This document shows, one piece after another, positions 17,198 through 25,974 of a stretch of 64,000 nucleotides of DNA. Positions within the stretch are counted from its first letter, which is position 1. Every line of letters begins with the position of its first letter. This DNA is from JAFKKS01 sp050187875 (GTDB lineage Bacteria; Pseudomonadota; Alphaproteobacteria; Rhizobiales; Xanthobacteraceae), in NCBI GenBank assembly GCA_050187875.1, contig JBFWXB010000005.1, positions 1-64,000 on the forward strand, in the 5' to 3' direction. The notes below the pieces were generated by a model that worked only from the letters and a program-made list of their open reading frames with translations, had not been told where the DNA came from and did not search any database. The position numbers and the translations under genes were made by a program.

Positions 17198-17372
17198 ATG
17201 TTATGAGAATTGTGGGCAGCGCGGTTGTGCGGCTCGCGCACCGAACAGACGTTCGCGACTGATCGATGCGAGCAATTTCGCGCATTTTTTATGAGGTCCC
17301 CCTGCGTGCGATAGTCGACTTCGCATGCGCGCGATGTCAACGCTCGAGCTATGCGCAGGGCGGGGGCCTGCT

Positions 17373-18275
17373 TCAACGTTCAGAATGCGGCGGCTTGTGC
17401 TTCTCGATCGCGATCTCGAGCAGAGCGAAGATCGCATCGGCTGCGGGCGTCGACGGTGGCGTCGAGCGGCTGAGCCAGAAATTCAAGCTGAGTGGAACAT
17501 CCTCGATGCGGCTGGCGCGGACAACGCCGGCTTGCATCTCGTCCTGCCACGACGAGAGCGGGTGGATCGTCGCGCCGACGCCCCCGATGACGGCCGCCCG
17601 CATCAGCGAGACGCTGTCGATCTCGGCCACGACATTGGGCGTCACCTCGGCCTGGCGAAACGCGGCGTCGTAGAGTGCGCGCAGCGTTTGCCGCGCGCTT
17701 GGCAGCAGGATGCGCAGGCTTCTGCTCTCGGCGAGGCGGACCGCCGGCGGCAAGCCGTAGCTCGACGGGCTGATCAGGTGTAGCTCCTCGCGATACATCG
17801 GCGTCGAGCGTACGCCCGCGCGCGTCTCGTTTCGTAGAAGCGTCGCCATGTCGAGCTGGCCGTTGATGACGCGCTCCGTGAGTTCGCCCGTCATCGCTTC
17901 GAGGAAAGTGAGGCGGATGCGCGGGTGGCGCTCGCGCGCCGCTTGCATCAGGGGCACGCCAAAGAGCGCCGCGGTGCCCGCCGTGAAGCCGACCGAAACC
18001 GTGCCGGAAAGCTGGCGCGATTCCGCCGTCACGGCGGCGCGTGCCTGGGTCACCTGGCGGAGGATGAGTTGCGCCTCGCGCAGCATCGCTTCGCCGGCTG
18101 CCGTCGGCTTCACGCCGGTGCGCGTGCGGTCGAGGAGGCGCGTCTTGAACTCGGCCTCGAGAATCGCAAGCTGCTGGCTGAGTGCCGCTTGGCTCAGCCC
18201 CAGGCGCGCGGCGGCGCGCGTGAGGCTCCCGGCGTTGCAGATGTCGACGAAATATTCTAGGCGGCGGGTTTCCAT
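17373..18275 (-). CDS. LysR-family transcriptional regulator (Nac/CbbR-like)
   Basis: A 300-residue LysR-type regulator. The N-terminal helix-turn-helix is clear (SLTRAAARLGLSQAALSQQL), followed by a linker helix and a two-lobed effector domain (GTVSVGFTAGTAALFGVPLM; VGGVGATIHPLSSW-like segment near residue 230). It is transcribed toward the MFS symporter and divergently from the CocE-type hydrolase/peptide importer operon, whose promoter it probably shares (184-base gap with inverted repeats). It could govern either neighbour; the divergent arrangement favours the hydrolase operon. Confidence 0.88.
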   Translation of the reverse strand: METRRLEYFVDICNAGSLTRAAARLGLSQAALSQQLAILEAEFKTRLLDRTRTGVKPTAAGEAMLREAQLILRQVTQARAAVTAESRQLSGTVSVGFTAGTAALFGVPLMQAARERHPRIRLTFLEAMTGELTERVINGQLDMATLLRNETRAGVRSTPMYREELHLISPSSYGLPPAVRLAESRSLRILLPSARQTLRALYDAAFRQAEVTPNVVAEIDSVSLMRAAVIGGVGATIHPLSSWQDEMQAGVVRASRIEDVPLSLNFWLSRSTPPSTPAADAIFALLEIAIEKHKPPHSER

Positions 18276-18298
18276 GGGACGGCAGTTTTCGGTCGTGA

Positions 18299-18354
18299 GT
18301 AAGTCTCTGAACTTACGCCAAATCCTTTGGAAAATCTGTATCTAAATATTTTCC
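18299..18354. promoter_or_regulatory. AT-rich divergent promoter with two inverted repeats
   Basis: GTAAG (18299-18303) and CTTAC (18312-18316) flank eight bases, and GGAAAAT (18329-18335) and ATTTTCC (18348-18354) flank twelve. Both lie in an AT-rich patch within an otherwise GC-rich gap between the LysR gene and the CocE-type gene. Twin dyads close to the regulator's own start are characteristic of LysR-controlled divergent promoters. The assignment is positional. Confidence 0.45.
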
Positions 18355-18459
18355 TTATGCCTCCATCGGCATTCCGTGTTTCCGCCCAGCCGCCTAGCCT
18401 TCCTAGAGTGAAAAAAAGCTTAGCGCCAGAGCGCGAGCCGCTGCACGAGAGGGAATGGC

Positions 18460-20307
18460 GTGACACCGTTTGAAGGCTCCTCCATCGCTTACGATGTCCA
18501 CGTGCTGCGTGACATCCGCGTCGCCATGCGCGACGGGGTGACGCTCTCGACGGACGTCTATCTCCCGGCACTTGGCGGGAAGCCGGTGAAGGGCTCATGG
18601 CCGGTCGTCCTGGAGCGCACTCCTTACGACAAGTCGCGCCGCGTCTCGCATTCGCAGACCGGACGGCACTTCGCGCGCCGCGGCTATGCAGTCGTGCTGC
18701 AGGACGTGCGCGGCCGCTGGTCGTCGGATGGCGATTTCGAGTTCCTGCGCCGCGAAGCCGACGACGGCTACGACACAATGGTGTGGATCGGCCAGCAGGA
18801 CTGGTGCGACGGCAAGGTCGGCACCGTCGGCTATTCCTATACCGCGGCCGATCAGCAGTCGCTCGCCATCACCAACCCACCGCACCTCGTTACGCAGCAG
18901 CTCTTCGACGGCGGTCACAACTACTTCAATCAGACCTTCCGCAACGGCGGCGCCTGCGAATACGCGATCTTCTTCCAATACGTGCTGCAGATGGCACGGC
19001 AAGGCAAGGAAGCCGCGGCCGATCCGCAAATCCGCGATGCGCTAGACCGCATGTGGGGAAACCTCGGCAAGTGGATCCGGCGCCTGCCGCTGCGGCGCGG
19101 GGAGTCGCCGCTGCGCCTCGTGCCGCGCTACGAAAATTGGTTCTTCGAAATGCTCACGCGGTCGGACTACGAGGACTACTGGAAGGACCGCAGCCTCAAC
19201 TTCGAGGAGTCGATCGACTCCTATCCCGACATTCCCGTGTTCCTCGAGACCTCGTGGTATGGCCATCATATCAATGCGACGCTGACGAAATATGCAGAGC
19301 TGCGGCGCCGCAACGCATCGCCGACGAAGCTGCTCATCGGCATCTGGACGCACGGCATGGAGATGTTCGTGCAATCCTGGGCCGGCGAAGTCGACTTCGG
19401 CCCCGAGGCCGCGCTGGAAAACATCAACGACCTGCGCGCGCGCTGGACCGACCATCACATGAAGGGTCTGAAGACCGGCCTCGACGACGAAGCGCCCGTG
19501 CGCGTCTTCGTCATGGGCGGTGGCACCGGGCGGCGCAACCTGGCTGGCCGGCTCGACCACGGCGGGCGCTGGCGCGACGAGGCGGACTGGCCGCCGCCGG
19601 GCATGCAGCCGACACCCTACTATCTGCACCGCGACGGAAGCCTCTTGCCCGAGAAGCCGCGCGGCGAGGGCGCGCCGAGCGAGTTCACCTTCAATCCGGC
19701 CGATCCAGTGCCGACCGTCGGCGGCAACTTCCCCGCCGGCGCGATTCCCGGGCTGCTCGACGGCGGCGGCTTCGACCAGCGCGGCCGCGCGGACCTTATC
19801 CTGTTCCAGGATACGCTGCCGCTCTCGTCGCGTCGCGATGTGCTCGTCTTCCGCACCGCGCCGCTGACGGAGGACGTCGAGCTCACGGGACCGCTCACGG
19901 TGCGGCTGTGGGTTGGCTCGAGCGCGATCGACACCGATTTCACCGCGAAGCTGATCGACGAATATCCACCGAACCCCGACTATCCGGAGGGCTTTGCGCT
20001 CAACATTGCGGATTCGATCCTCCGCATGCGCTATCGCGACACGCGCGACAGGGCGACGATGATGGAGCCGGGCGAGATCTACGAGATCAGCATCAAGCCG
20101 CAAGCGACGAGCAACCTGTTCGCGCGTGGCCACCGCATCCGCCTCGACATTTCGAGCAGCAATTTCCCGCACTACGACATCAACACGAATACCGGCGAGC
20201 CGGCGGGCCTTGAGCGCCGCGTCGTCGTGGCGCACCAGAAGGTCTTCCACGACGCCGTGCGGCCGTCTCACATCGTGCTCCCGGTCGTGTCGGCGCGCGG
20301 CCGATGA
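18460..20307 (+). CDS. CocE/NonD-family hydrolase
   Basis: A 615-residue alpha/beta hydrolase of the X-Pro dipeptidyl-peptidase/cocaine esterase group. The N-terminal sheet and oxyanion region (VAMRDGVTLSTDVYLPA, VLERTPYDK, RGYAVVLQDVRGRWSS) leads to the nucleophile elbow GTVGYSYTAADQQSLA. A long cap and a C-terminal jelly-roll (ELTGPLTVRLWVGSSAIDTD; HRIRLDISSSNFPHYDINTN) are characteristic. Members cleave esters, amides or proline peptides. It uses GTG 18460 with a GAGAGGGA site. No signal peptide is seen, so it probably processes the compound imported by the transporter 94 bases downstream. Confidence 0.88.
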   Translation: MTPFEGSSIAYDVHVLRDIRVAMRDGVTLSTDVYLPALGGKPVKGSWPVVLERTPYDKSRRVSHSQTGRHFARRGYAVVLQDVRGRWSSDGDFEFLRREADDGYDTMVWIGQQDWCDGKVGTVGYSYTAADQQSLAITNPPHLVTQQLFDGGHNYFNQTFRNGGACEYAIFFQYVLQMARQGKEAAADPQIRDALDRMWGNLGKWIRRLPLRRGESPLRLVPRYENWFFEMLTRSDYEDYWKDRSLNFEESIDSYPDIPVFLETSWYGHHINATLTKYAELRRRNASPTKLLIGIWTHGMEMFVQSWAGEVDFGPEAALENINDLRARWTDHHMKGLKTGLDDEAPVRVFVMGGGTGRRNLAGRLDHGGRWRDEADWPPPGMQPTPYYLHRDGSLLPEKPRGEGAPSEFTFNPADPVPTVGGNFPAGAIPGLLDGGGFDQRGRADLILFQDTLPLSSRRDVLVFRTAPLTEDVELTGPLTVRLWVGSSAIDTDFTAKLIDEYPPNPDYPEGFALNIADSILRMRYRDTRDRATMMEPGEIYEISIKPQATSNLFARGHRIRLDISSSNFPHYDINTNTGEPAGLERRVVVAHQKVFHDAVRPSHIVLPVVSARGR

Positions 20308-20401
20308 CGGCGCTGCCACACCGTCGCGCATCGGCGTTCGGCGCGCTGCGGCGCAGGTGCGCACGGCGACATGACAGGCGCCGTGATCTAAGCTGCCGGC
20401 T

Positions 20402-21349
20402 ATGAAACTGCTGCTCTTCCACCGTCTCTTCAGCTGGGCGCTGACGTTATTTGCGGTGACGGTGATCGCGTTCTTGGTGCTGGAGATCCTGCCCGGCGAT
20501 CCGGCGCTGGTGCTGCTCGGGCCGGATGCGCAGCCGGACACGCTCGCGGCGCTGCGGCTGCAGCTCGGCCTCGATCAGCCCGCCTATCTGCGCTACGGCG
20601 AGTGGATCGCCGGCATGCTGCACGGCGACCTCGGCACCAGCTATACCTACAGCATTCCCGTCACCGAGCTCATTGGATCCCGCCTTAAAGTCACGATCCC
20701 GCTGGCGCTGCTCGCGATGGGGCTGGCCGTCGGCCTCGCGCTCCTCCTCGGCATCTATGCCGCCTCGCGCCACAACAAGCCCGGCGACTATGGCGTGATG
20801 GCGGTGACGCAGATCGGCGTCGCGGTGCCGAGCTTCTGGCTCGGCATGCTGCTGATCCTCTTCTTCTCGCTGACGCTGCGCTGGTTCTCCGCCGGCGGCT
20901 TCCCAGGCTGGGAGGCCGGATTCTGGCCGGCGCTGAAGGCATTGCTCCTCCCGGCGCTGGCGCTCGCCGTCGCGCAGGCCGCTGTGCTCGCGCGTGTCGT
21001 GCGCGCCGCGCTCCTCGACGTGCTCGGCGAGGATTTCATCCGCACCGCCCGGGCCAAGGGCCTCACGCGCGCGCAGGCGCTGCGGCGGCATGCGCTGCGC
21101 AATGCGCTGATCCCCGTCATCACGGTGATCGGCCTGCAATTTGCACATCTTCTCGCGGGCACGATCGTCATCGAGAATGTGTTTTCGCTGCCAGGCCTCG
21201 GCCGGCTGATCTTCCAGTCGATCAATCAGCGCGACCTCATGGTGATCAAGAACGTTGTGGTCTTCCTCGCCGTGATCGTCATCACCGTGAACTTCGTCGT
21301 CGATCTCTTCTATCTCGCGATCGACCCGCGCCTGCGGCACGCGTCATGA
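20402..21349 (+). CDS. Peptide-type ABC permease (DppB-like)
   Basis: A 315-residue inner-membrane permease. Six hydrophobic segments surround the family pattern: VIAFLVLEILPGDPALVLLG after the first helix, the EDFIRTARAKGLTRAQALRR cytoplasmic loop, and the end VDLFYLAIDPRLRHA. It is the first transporter gene of a DppBCDF plus binding-protein operon following the CocE-type hydrolase, overlapping the next permease by four bases. The substrate is likely a short peptide or a related amide. Confidence 0.92.
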   Translation: MKLLLFHRLFSWALTLFAVTVIAFLVLEILPGDPALVLLGPDAQPDTLAALRLQLGLDQPAYLRYGEWIAGMLHGDLGTSYTYSIPVTELIGSRLKVTIPLALLAMGLAVGLALLLGIYAASRHNKPGDYGVMAVTQIGVAVPSFWLGMLLILFFSLTLRWFSAGGFPGWEAGFWPALKALLLPALALAVAQAAVLARVVRAALLDVLGEDFIRTARAKGLTRAQALRRHALRNALIPVITVIGLQFAHLLAGTIVIENVFSLPGLGRLIFQSINQRDLMVIKNVVVFLAVIVITVNFVVDLFYLAIDPRLRHAS

Positions 21350-22206
21350 TGATCGCCGCCCCCGCCGCCGCGCCGTCGCGCCGCTTCCGGATCGGACGCG
21401 TCCCGAGCCTCGTGGTTGGCGGCGCCATCGCGACCATCATCGTTGGTGCGACGCTCCTCTCGCTCGTGTGGACGCCGTATGCGGCGCTGACGATGAACAT
21501 GCGCCAGCGTTTCCACGGCCCATCCTGGCAGCATTGGTTCGGCACCGATCAGTTCGGGCGCGATGTGCTCTCCCTCCTCATGGCTGGTGCGCAAAACTCG
21601 CTCGCGGTCGGCATTGTCGCGGTCACGATCGGGCTCGTGATGGGGACCGCGCTCGGCCTCATCGCCGCGGCGCGCTCCGGCTGGATCGACGAGGCCGTGA
21701 TGCGCATGTGCGACTTCCTCTTCGCGTTCCCGGCCGTCCTCTCGGCGGTGATGCTGGCGGCGGCACTCGGGCCCGGCACGGGCAATGCGATGCTCGCCAT
21801 CGGCCTCTACAATGTCCCGATCTTTGCGCGTATCGCCCGCGGCGCAGCGAAGAGCGTGTGGGTGCGCGAGTTCGTGCTCGCAGCACGCACGGCCGGCAAA
21901 GGCGCGATCCGCATCTCGCTCGAGCACATCCTGCCCAACATCCTCAACATCATCGTCGTGCAGGCGACCATTTCCTTCGCGACCGCGATCCTCGCCGAAG
22001 CGGCGCTGAGCTATCTCGGCCTCGGCACGCAGCCGCCGGCGCCGAGCTGGGGCCGGATGCTGCACGAATCGCAAGTCTTCCTCTCCCGCGCGCCTTATCT
22101 CTCGATCTTTCCCGGCATCGTCATCGTCATGACCGTGCTCGGGCTCAATCTTCTCGGCGACGGCCTGCGGGACCTACTCGACCCGCGCCATGCCCGAGCC
22201 CGCTGA
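21346..22206 (+). CDS. Peptide-type ABC permease (DppC-like)
   Basis: A 286-residue partner permease with the DppC pattern: after a first helix, HWFGTDQFGRDVLSLLMAGA, then five helices, the cytoplasmic loop VLAARTAGKGAIRISLEHIL and the end LNLLGDGLRDLLDPR. Its ATG overlaps the stop of the preceding gene by 4 bases and forms the heterodimeric channel with it. It ends one base before the preferred start of the next ATPase gene. Confidence 0.92.
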   Translation: MMIAAPAAAPSRRFRIGRVPSLVVGGAIATIIVGATLLSLVWTPYAALTMNMRQRFHGPSWQHWFGTDQFGRDVLSLLMAGAQNSLAVGIVAVTIGLVMGTALGLIAAARSGWIDEAVMRMCDFLFAFPAVLSAVMLAAALGPGTGNAMLAIGLYNVPIFARIARGAAKSVWVREFVLAARTAGKGAIRISLEHILPNILNIIVVQATISFATAILAEAALSYLGLGTQPPAPSWGRMLHESQVFLSRAPYLSIFPGIVIVMTVLGLNLLGDGLRDLLDPRHARAR

Positions 22207-22207
22207 C

Positions 22208-23185
22208 ATGGCGCTGCTCGATGTCCGCAACCTCTTTGTCCGGCTGGGTTCGCCGGAGGCGACGATCAATGTCGTGCGGGACGCGTCGTTTCGCGTCGAC
22301 AATGGCGAGATCGTCGGCATCTTGGGCGAGTCCGGTTGCGGCAAATCGCTGACCGTTCTCTCCATCCTCGGGTTGCTCTCGCCCGGCTTGCAGGCGTCGG
22401 GCCAGATTCTTTTCGAGGGGCGCAACCGGCTGGCGCTCGATGAAGCCGCGCTCTGCAAGCTGCGCGGCGATCGCATCGGCATGATCTTCCAGGAGCCGAT
22501 GACGGCGCTCAATCCGGTGAAGACCGTGGGCGAGCAGGTCGCCGAGCCGCTGCGTCTACACGGGAAGGCGAGGGGGCGCCAGGCGCGCGCCGAGGCGCTG
22601 CGTCTCCTCGAACGCATCCGCCTGCCGAACCCGCGCGCGGCGCTCGACGCCTATCCGCACCAGCTCTCGGGCGGACAGCGTCAGCGCGTGGTCATCGCGA
22701 TGGCGATCGCATGCCGCCCGAGCCTCCTCATCGCCGACGAGCCGACGACGGCGCTCGACACGACGATGCAGCGGCAAATCCTCGACCTCTTGATTGAGCT
22801 CGTCGACGAGACACGCAGCGGCCTTCTCCTCATCACCCACGACGTCGGCGTGATGGCGGAGACGACGGATCGTGTGCTGGTGATGTATGGCGGCGCCATT
22901 GTCGAGGAGGGGCCGACCGCGGACCTCATCGCAACGCCGGCGCATCCGTACACACGCGCGCTGCTCCGCGCGATCCCGCAACGCGCGCTTGGCTCCGATG
23001 CCCGTCTCGAGGCCATCCCGGGTACCGTACCCGCGCCGTCAGTGGGTCAGCACGGTTGCTTGTTCCGCACGCGCTGTGCGGTCGCGCTGCCGGAATGCGA
23101 GACGCAACCTGCTCTGGTGACGACCGGCGCGTCGCGCCAGGCGGCGTGCTGGCGCGTGCCGGGAACGGAGGCTGCGGTGTCATGA
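22208..23185 (+). CDS. Peptide-type ABC ATP-binding protein (DppD-like)
   Basis: A 325-residue ATPase subunit. Walker A GESGCGKSLTVLSILG, Q-loop GMIFQEPMTALNP, signature LSGGQRQRVVIAMA, Walker B LLIADEPTTALD and switch LITHDVGVMAE are all intact. The C-terminal oligopeptide domain has HPYTRALLRAIP and the Cys cluster (CLFRTRCAVALPECE) found in peptide importers. The conserved sequence begins at the ATG used here; an in-frame ATG at 22190 inside the previous gene is possible. It overlaps the second ATPase by 4 bases. Confidence 0.92.
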   Translation: MALLDVRNLFVRLGSPEATINVVRDASFRVDNGEIVGILGESGCGKSLTVLSILGLLSPGLQASGQILFEGRNRLALDEAALCKLRGDRIGMIFQEPMTALNPVKTVGEQVAEPLRLHGKARGRQARAEALRLLERIRLPNPRAALDAYPHQLSGGQRQRVVIAMAIACRPSLLIADEPTTALDTTMQRQILDLLIELVDETRSGLLLITHDVGVMAETTDRVLVMYGGAIVEEGPTADLIATPAHPYTRALLRAIPQRALGSDARLEAIPGTVPAPSVGQHGCLFRTRCAVALPECETQPALVTTGASRQAACWRVPGTEAAVS

Positions 23186-24144
23186 CCGACGCCCCGACGC
23201 TCGCGCTGCAGGACTTGGCGCTCGACTATCTGCTGCCGCGGGAAAATCTCTTCGCACCTCGGCGTTTCCTGCGTGCAGTCGATGGCGTTTCGTTCGCGAT
23301 TCCGCACGGCGGCGCGCTGGGCCTCGTCGGCGAATCCGGCTGCGGCAAGACCTCGATCGCCAAGATGGTAATGGGGCTCGAGAAGCCGACCGCGGGCCGC
23401 ATTCGTATCCTCGATCGCGATATCGCAACGATGCCGTCGCGCGATTTGCTCGGTTTCCGCCGGCATTTCCAGATGGTGTTCCAGGATCCTTACGGTTCGC
23501 TCGACCCGCGCCACACTGTCGGCCGTATCGTCGCCGAGCCGATGCGGACAGGCTGGAGCAAGGCGCGGCAGCCGGTGGAAGCGGCGCTTGAAGCCGTGGG
23601 CCTTTCGGCCGCTGATGCGCGCAAATACCCGCACCAGTTCTCCGGCGGTCAGCGCCAGCGCATCGCCATTGCCCGCGCGCTGGTGACGCGGCCCGAGCTC
23701 GTGGTCGCGGACGAGCCGGTCTCCGCACTCGATCTCTCCGTGCAGGCGCAAGTGCTCAACTTGCTGTGCGACCTGCGCGAGACGCTCGGCCTGACCTACC
23801 TCTTTATCAGCCACGATCTCGCGGTCGTCGAATATGTCTGCGATGAGATTGTCGTCATGTTCGCTGGCCGCATCGTCGAGCGCGGTGCGGCGCGCACGGT
23901 GCTCAACACGCCGGCGCATCCCTATACGATCACGCTGCGCGATGCGATGCCGCGGATCGACAGCGGCGGCCGCCGGCATCGGGCCCGGCCAGCTGCGACA
24001 AAAGCTGACGCGCCCGCAGATCGCGCCACTACGGGATGCCCTTATGTGCCGCGCTGCCCCCGCGCGATTGGGCGGTGTCGAACAGAAACGCCGCTCCTCC
24101 GGCCGCTCGCCAGCGGTCAGGAAGCGGCCTGCCATGTGGCTTGA
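23182..24144 (+). CDS. Peptide-type ABC ATP-binding protein (DppF-like)
   Basis: A 320-residue second ATPase. Walker A GESGCGKTSIAKMVMG, Q-loop MVFQDPYGSLDP, signature FSGGQRQRIAIARA, Walker B LVVADEPVSALD and switch ISHDLAVVEY are present. The C-terminal peptide-family tail has HPYTITLRDAMP and Cys residues (CPYVPRCPRAIGRC). ATGA overlap with the preceding ATPase. Codons upstream in the same frame lie inside the previous gene and were rejected. The binding-protein gene follows after 29 bases. Confidence 0.92.
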   Translation: MTDAPTLALQDLALDYLLPRENLFAPRRFLRAVDGVSFAIPHGGALGLVGESGCGKTSIAKMVMGLEKPTAGRIRILDRDIATMPSRDLLGFRRHFQMVFQDPYGSLDPRHTVGRIVAEPMRTGWSKARQPVEAALEAVGLSAADARKYPHQFSGGQRQRIAIARALVTRPELVVADEPVSALDLSVQAQVLNLLCDLRETLGLTYLFISHDLAVVEYVCDEIVVMFAGRIVERGAARTVLNTPAHPYTITLRDAMPRIDSGGRRHRARPAATKADAPADRATTGCPYVPRCPRAIGRCRTETPLLRPLASGQEAACHVA

Positions 24145-24173
24145 GATCTGACGAGGGAAACGAGGAGATTACG

Positions 24174-25661
24174 ATGACGTTTTCGAAGCTCATTGGTGCA
24201 GCGTTGCTGCTGGGCGCTGCTGTCCTGTCGGCGCCGGCGCATGCCGCCAAGGACCAGGTCGTGATGGCGCTGGCGACGGAGCCGCCGGGCCTCGACCCGA
24301 CAATGCAGGCTTCGACCGCGGTGAGCGAAGTCACATGGATGAACATCTTTGAAGGCCTCACGCGCTTTGATGAAAGCGGCAAGATTCAGCCGGCGCTTGC
24401 GGAAAGCTGGACGCACGAAGGCAACAAGGCCTTCACCTTCAAGCTGCGCAAAGGCGTCAAATTCCACGACGGCAGCGAACTCACCGCGGCCGACGTGAAG
24501 TTTACCTTCGAGCGCAACACGTCCGACAAGAGCACGAACAAGCGTAAGCGCATCTTCGCCAATATGGAATCGATCGAGACGCCCGATCCGCTCACGGTCA
24601 AGATCACGCTGAAGAAGCCCTCCGCGCTCCTTCCTTTCTTCCTCGCGGAAGCGACGGCGGCGATCCTCTCGCCCAAGACCGCGGAAAAGGACGGCACCAA
24701 TCCAATCGGGACCGGACCGTATAAATTCGTGTCGTGGACGCGCGGCGATTCGCTGAAACTCGAGAAATTTGCCGACTACAACGGCCCGGTGAAGCCGACG
24801 ATTGCGCACGCGACCATCCGCTTCATCAACGACGAGAACGCGCAGATCGCGGCGCTCGAAGCGGGCGACGTGGATTATGTGCCGGTCGTCGGCGCGGTCG
24901 AGAGCGTCGACGGCTTCAAGGACGACAAGCGCTTCCAGACTCTCGTCGGCATGACGCAGGGCGTCATGTTCCTTGGGCTCAACAATAAGCAGGCGCCCTT
25001 CACCGACTTGAAGATTCGGCAAGCGCTTTATCACGCGCTCGACCGGCAGGCGGTCAATATCGGTACGCATAACGGCTACGGGAAACCGATGGGCGCGCAG
25101 ACGACGCCGCTCAATCCTTATTGGGTCGATACGTCGGGCATCTACGAATACGACGTCGCCTCCGCGAAGAAGCTGCTCGCCGAAGCCGGCAAGCCCAACG
25201 GCTTCGAGGTGAATCTGAAGATTCTGCCGATCCCGTCGACGCGGCGCGCGGCCGAAATCATCGTCGCACAGCTCGCGCAGGTCGGCGTGAAGGTGCGCAT
25301 CGAGGTTCTCGAGACGGCGCAGTGGCTCGAAGTCGTGTTCCGCAACAAGAACTACGACATGACGATCCTCTCGCAGCAGGAGCCGTGGAGCATTCTCAAC
25401 TACACGGACCCGAAGTATCTTTATCAATATGATAGCGCCGAGTTCCGCAAGCTGATCGACGAAGCGGAGGCGAGCACCAACGATGCCGATCTGCGTGCCA
25501 AGCTCGCCGCGGCGCAGAAGCGGCAGGCGAAGGATGTGCCCTCGCTCTGGCTCTATGATTTCCCGAAAGTGGGCGTCGCGCGCAAGGAGCTCACCGGCCT
25601 CTGGAAGAACTCGCCGGCGCCCGCCTATCCCCTGGCGGAGCTGCGTTGGAGTGGGCGGTAA
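24174..25661 (+). CDS. Peptide-type ABC substrate-binding protein (family 5)
   Basis: A 495-residue periplasmic protein with a Sec signal peptide (LIGAALLLGAAVLSAPAHAA). The order is canonical for family 5: domain I (EPPGLDPTMQ, LAESWTHEGNKAFTFKLRKG, VKFHDGSELTAADVKFTFER), domain II (IGTGPYKFVSWTRGD; IRQALYHALDRQAVN), and the C-terminal lobe from about residue 345 (IVAQLAQVGVKVRIEV). A good ribosome site (GAGGAGA) precedes ATG 24174. It is the last gene of its operon rather than the first and is followed by a terminator. Useful as an in-window reference for the permuted protein at 32468-34189. Confidence 0.93.
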   Translation: MTFSKLIGAALLLGAAVLSAPAHAAKDQVVMALATEPPGLDPTMQASTAVSEVTWMNIFEGLTRFDESGKIQPALAESWTHEGNKAFTFKLRKGVKFHDGSELTAADVKFTFERNTSDKSTNKRKRIFANMESIETPDPLTVKITLKKPSALLPFFLAEATAAILSPKTAEKDGTNPIGTGPYKFVSWTRGDSLKLEKFADYNGPVKPTIAHATIRFINDENAQIAALEAGDVDYVPVVGAVESVDGFKDDKRFQTLVGMTQGVMFLGLNNKQAPFTDLKIRQALYHALDRQAVNIGTHNGYGKPMGAQTTPLNPYWVDTSGIYEYDVASAKKLLAEAGKPNGFEVNLKILPIPSTRRAAEIIVAQLAQVGVKVRIEVLETAQWLEVVFRNKNYDMTILSQQEPWSILNYTDPKYLYQYDSAEFRKLIDEAEASTNDADLRAKLAAAQKRQAKDVPSLWLYDFPKVGVARKELTGLWKNSPAPAYPLAELRWSGR

Positions 25662-25716
25662 GCCGCAAATCGTCAGTGGATTTTGCGGACTCACAACGGA
25701 GATAGTGACCAAACAG

Positions 25717-25750
25717 AAAAATGGCGCCGCTGCTGGCGACGCCATTTTTT
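25717..25750. terminator. Strong Rho-independent terminator
   Basis: AAAAATGGCG (25717-25726) pairs perfectly with CGCCATTTTT (25740-25749) around a 13-base loop, with an A tract on one side and a T tract on the other, so it can work on both strands. It lies 56 bases after the binding-protein stop. The remaining gap to the serine dehydratase (25751-25974) has no recognisable gene or motif. Confidence 0.85.
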
Positions 25751-25974
25751 GTGTGCTACCGGTGTCGAACTTGACCTAACGCTGAAGCGTCGAGTCGAAC
25801 GTCTCGCCGAGCTGCGATTGCCCGATGATCTGCGCCGTGCGGTCATGACCGGCGTGAAGCACGTGTGTCTCGAGGTCGCGAATCTGCCGGCTGAGCGAGC
25901 GCATCTGCCCACACTCTCGTGATGGTCGGATGGCTGCGATGAAATTCTGATCGCGGTTCCGGCCCGAGTTCGCC

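Noticed and set aside
18597..20213. Long same-strand frame inside the CocE-type hydrolase
   Set aside because: Shifted-frame translation is Arg-rich and featureless, whereas the chosen frame has the full hydrolase pattern.
24117..25745. Very long antisense frame over the family 5 binding protein
   Set aside because: No motif, no ribosome site, composition typical of an antisense shadow; the sense strand has a clear signal peptide and domain order.
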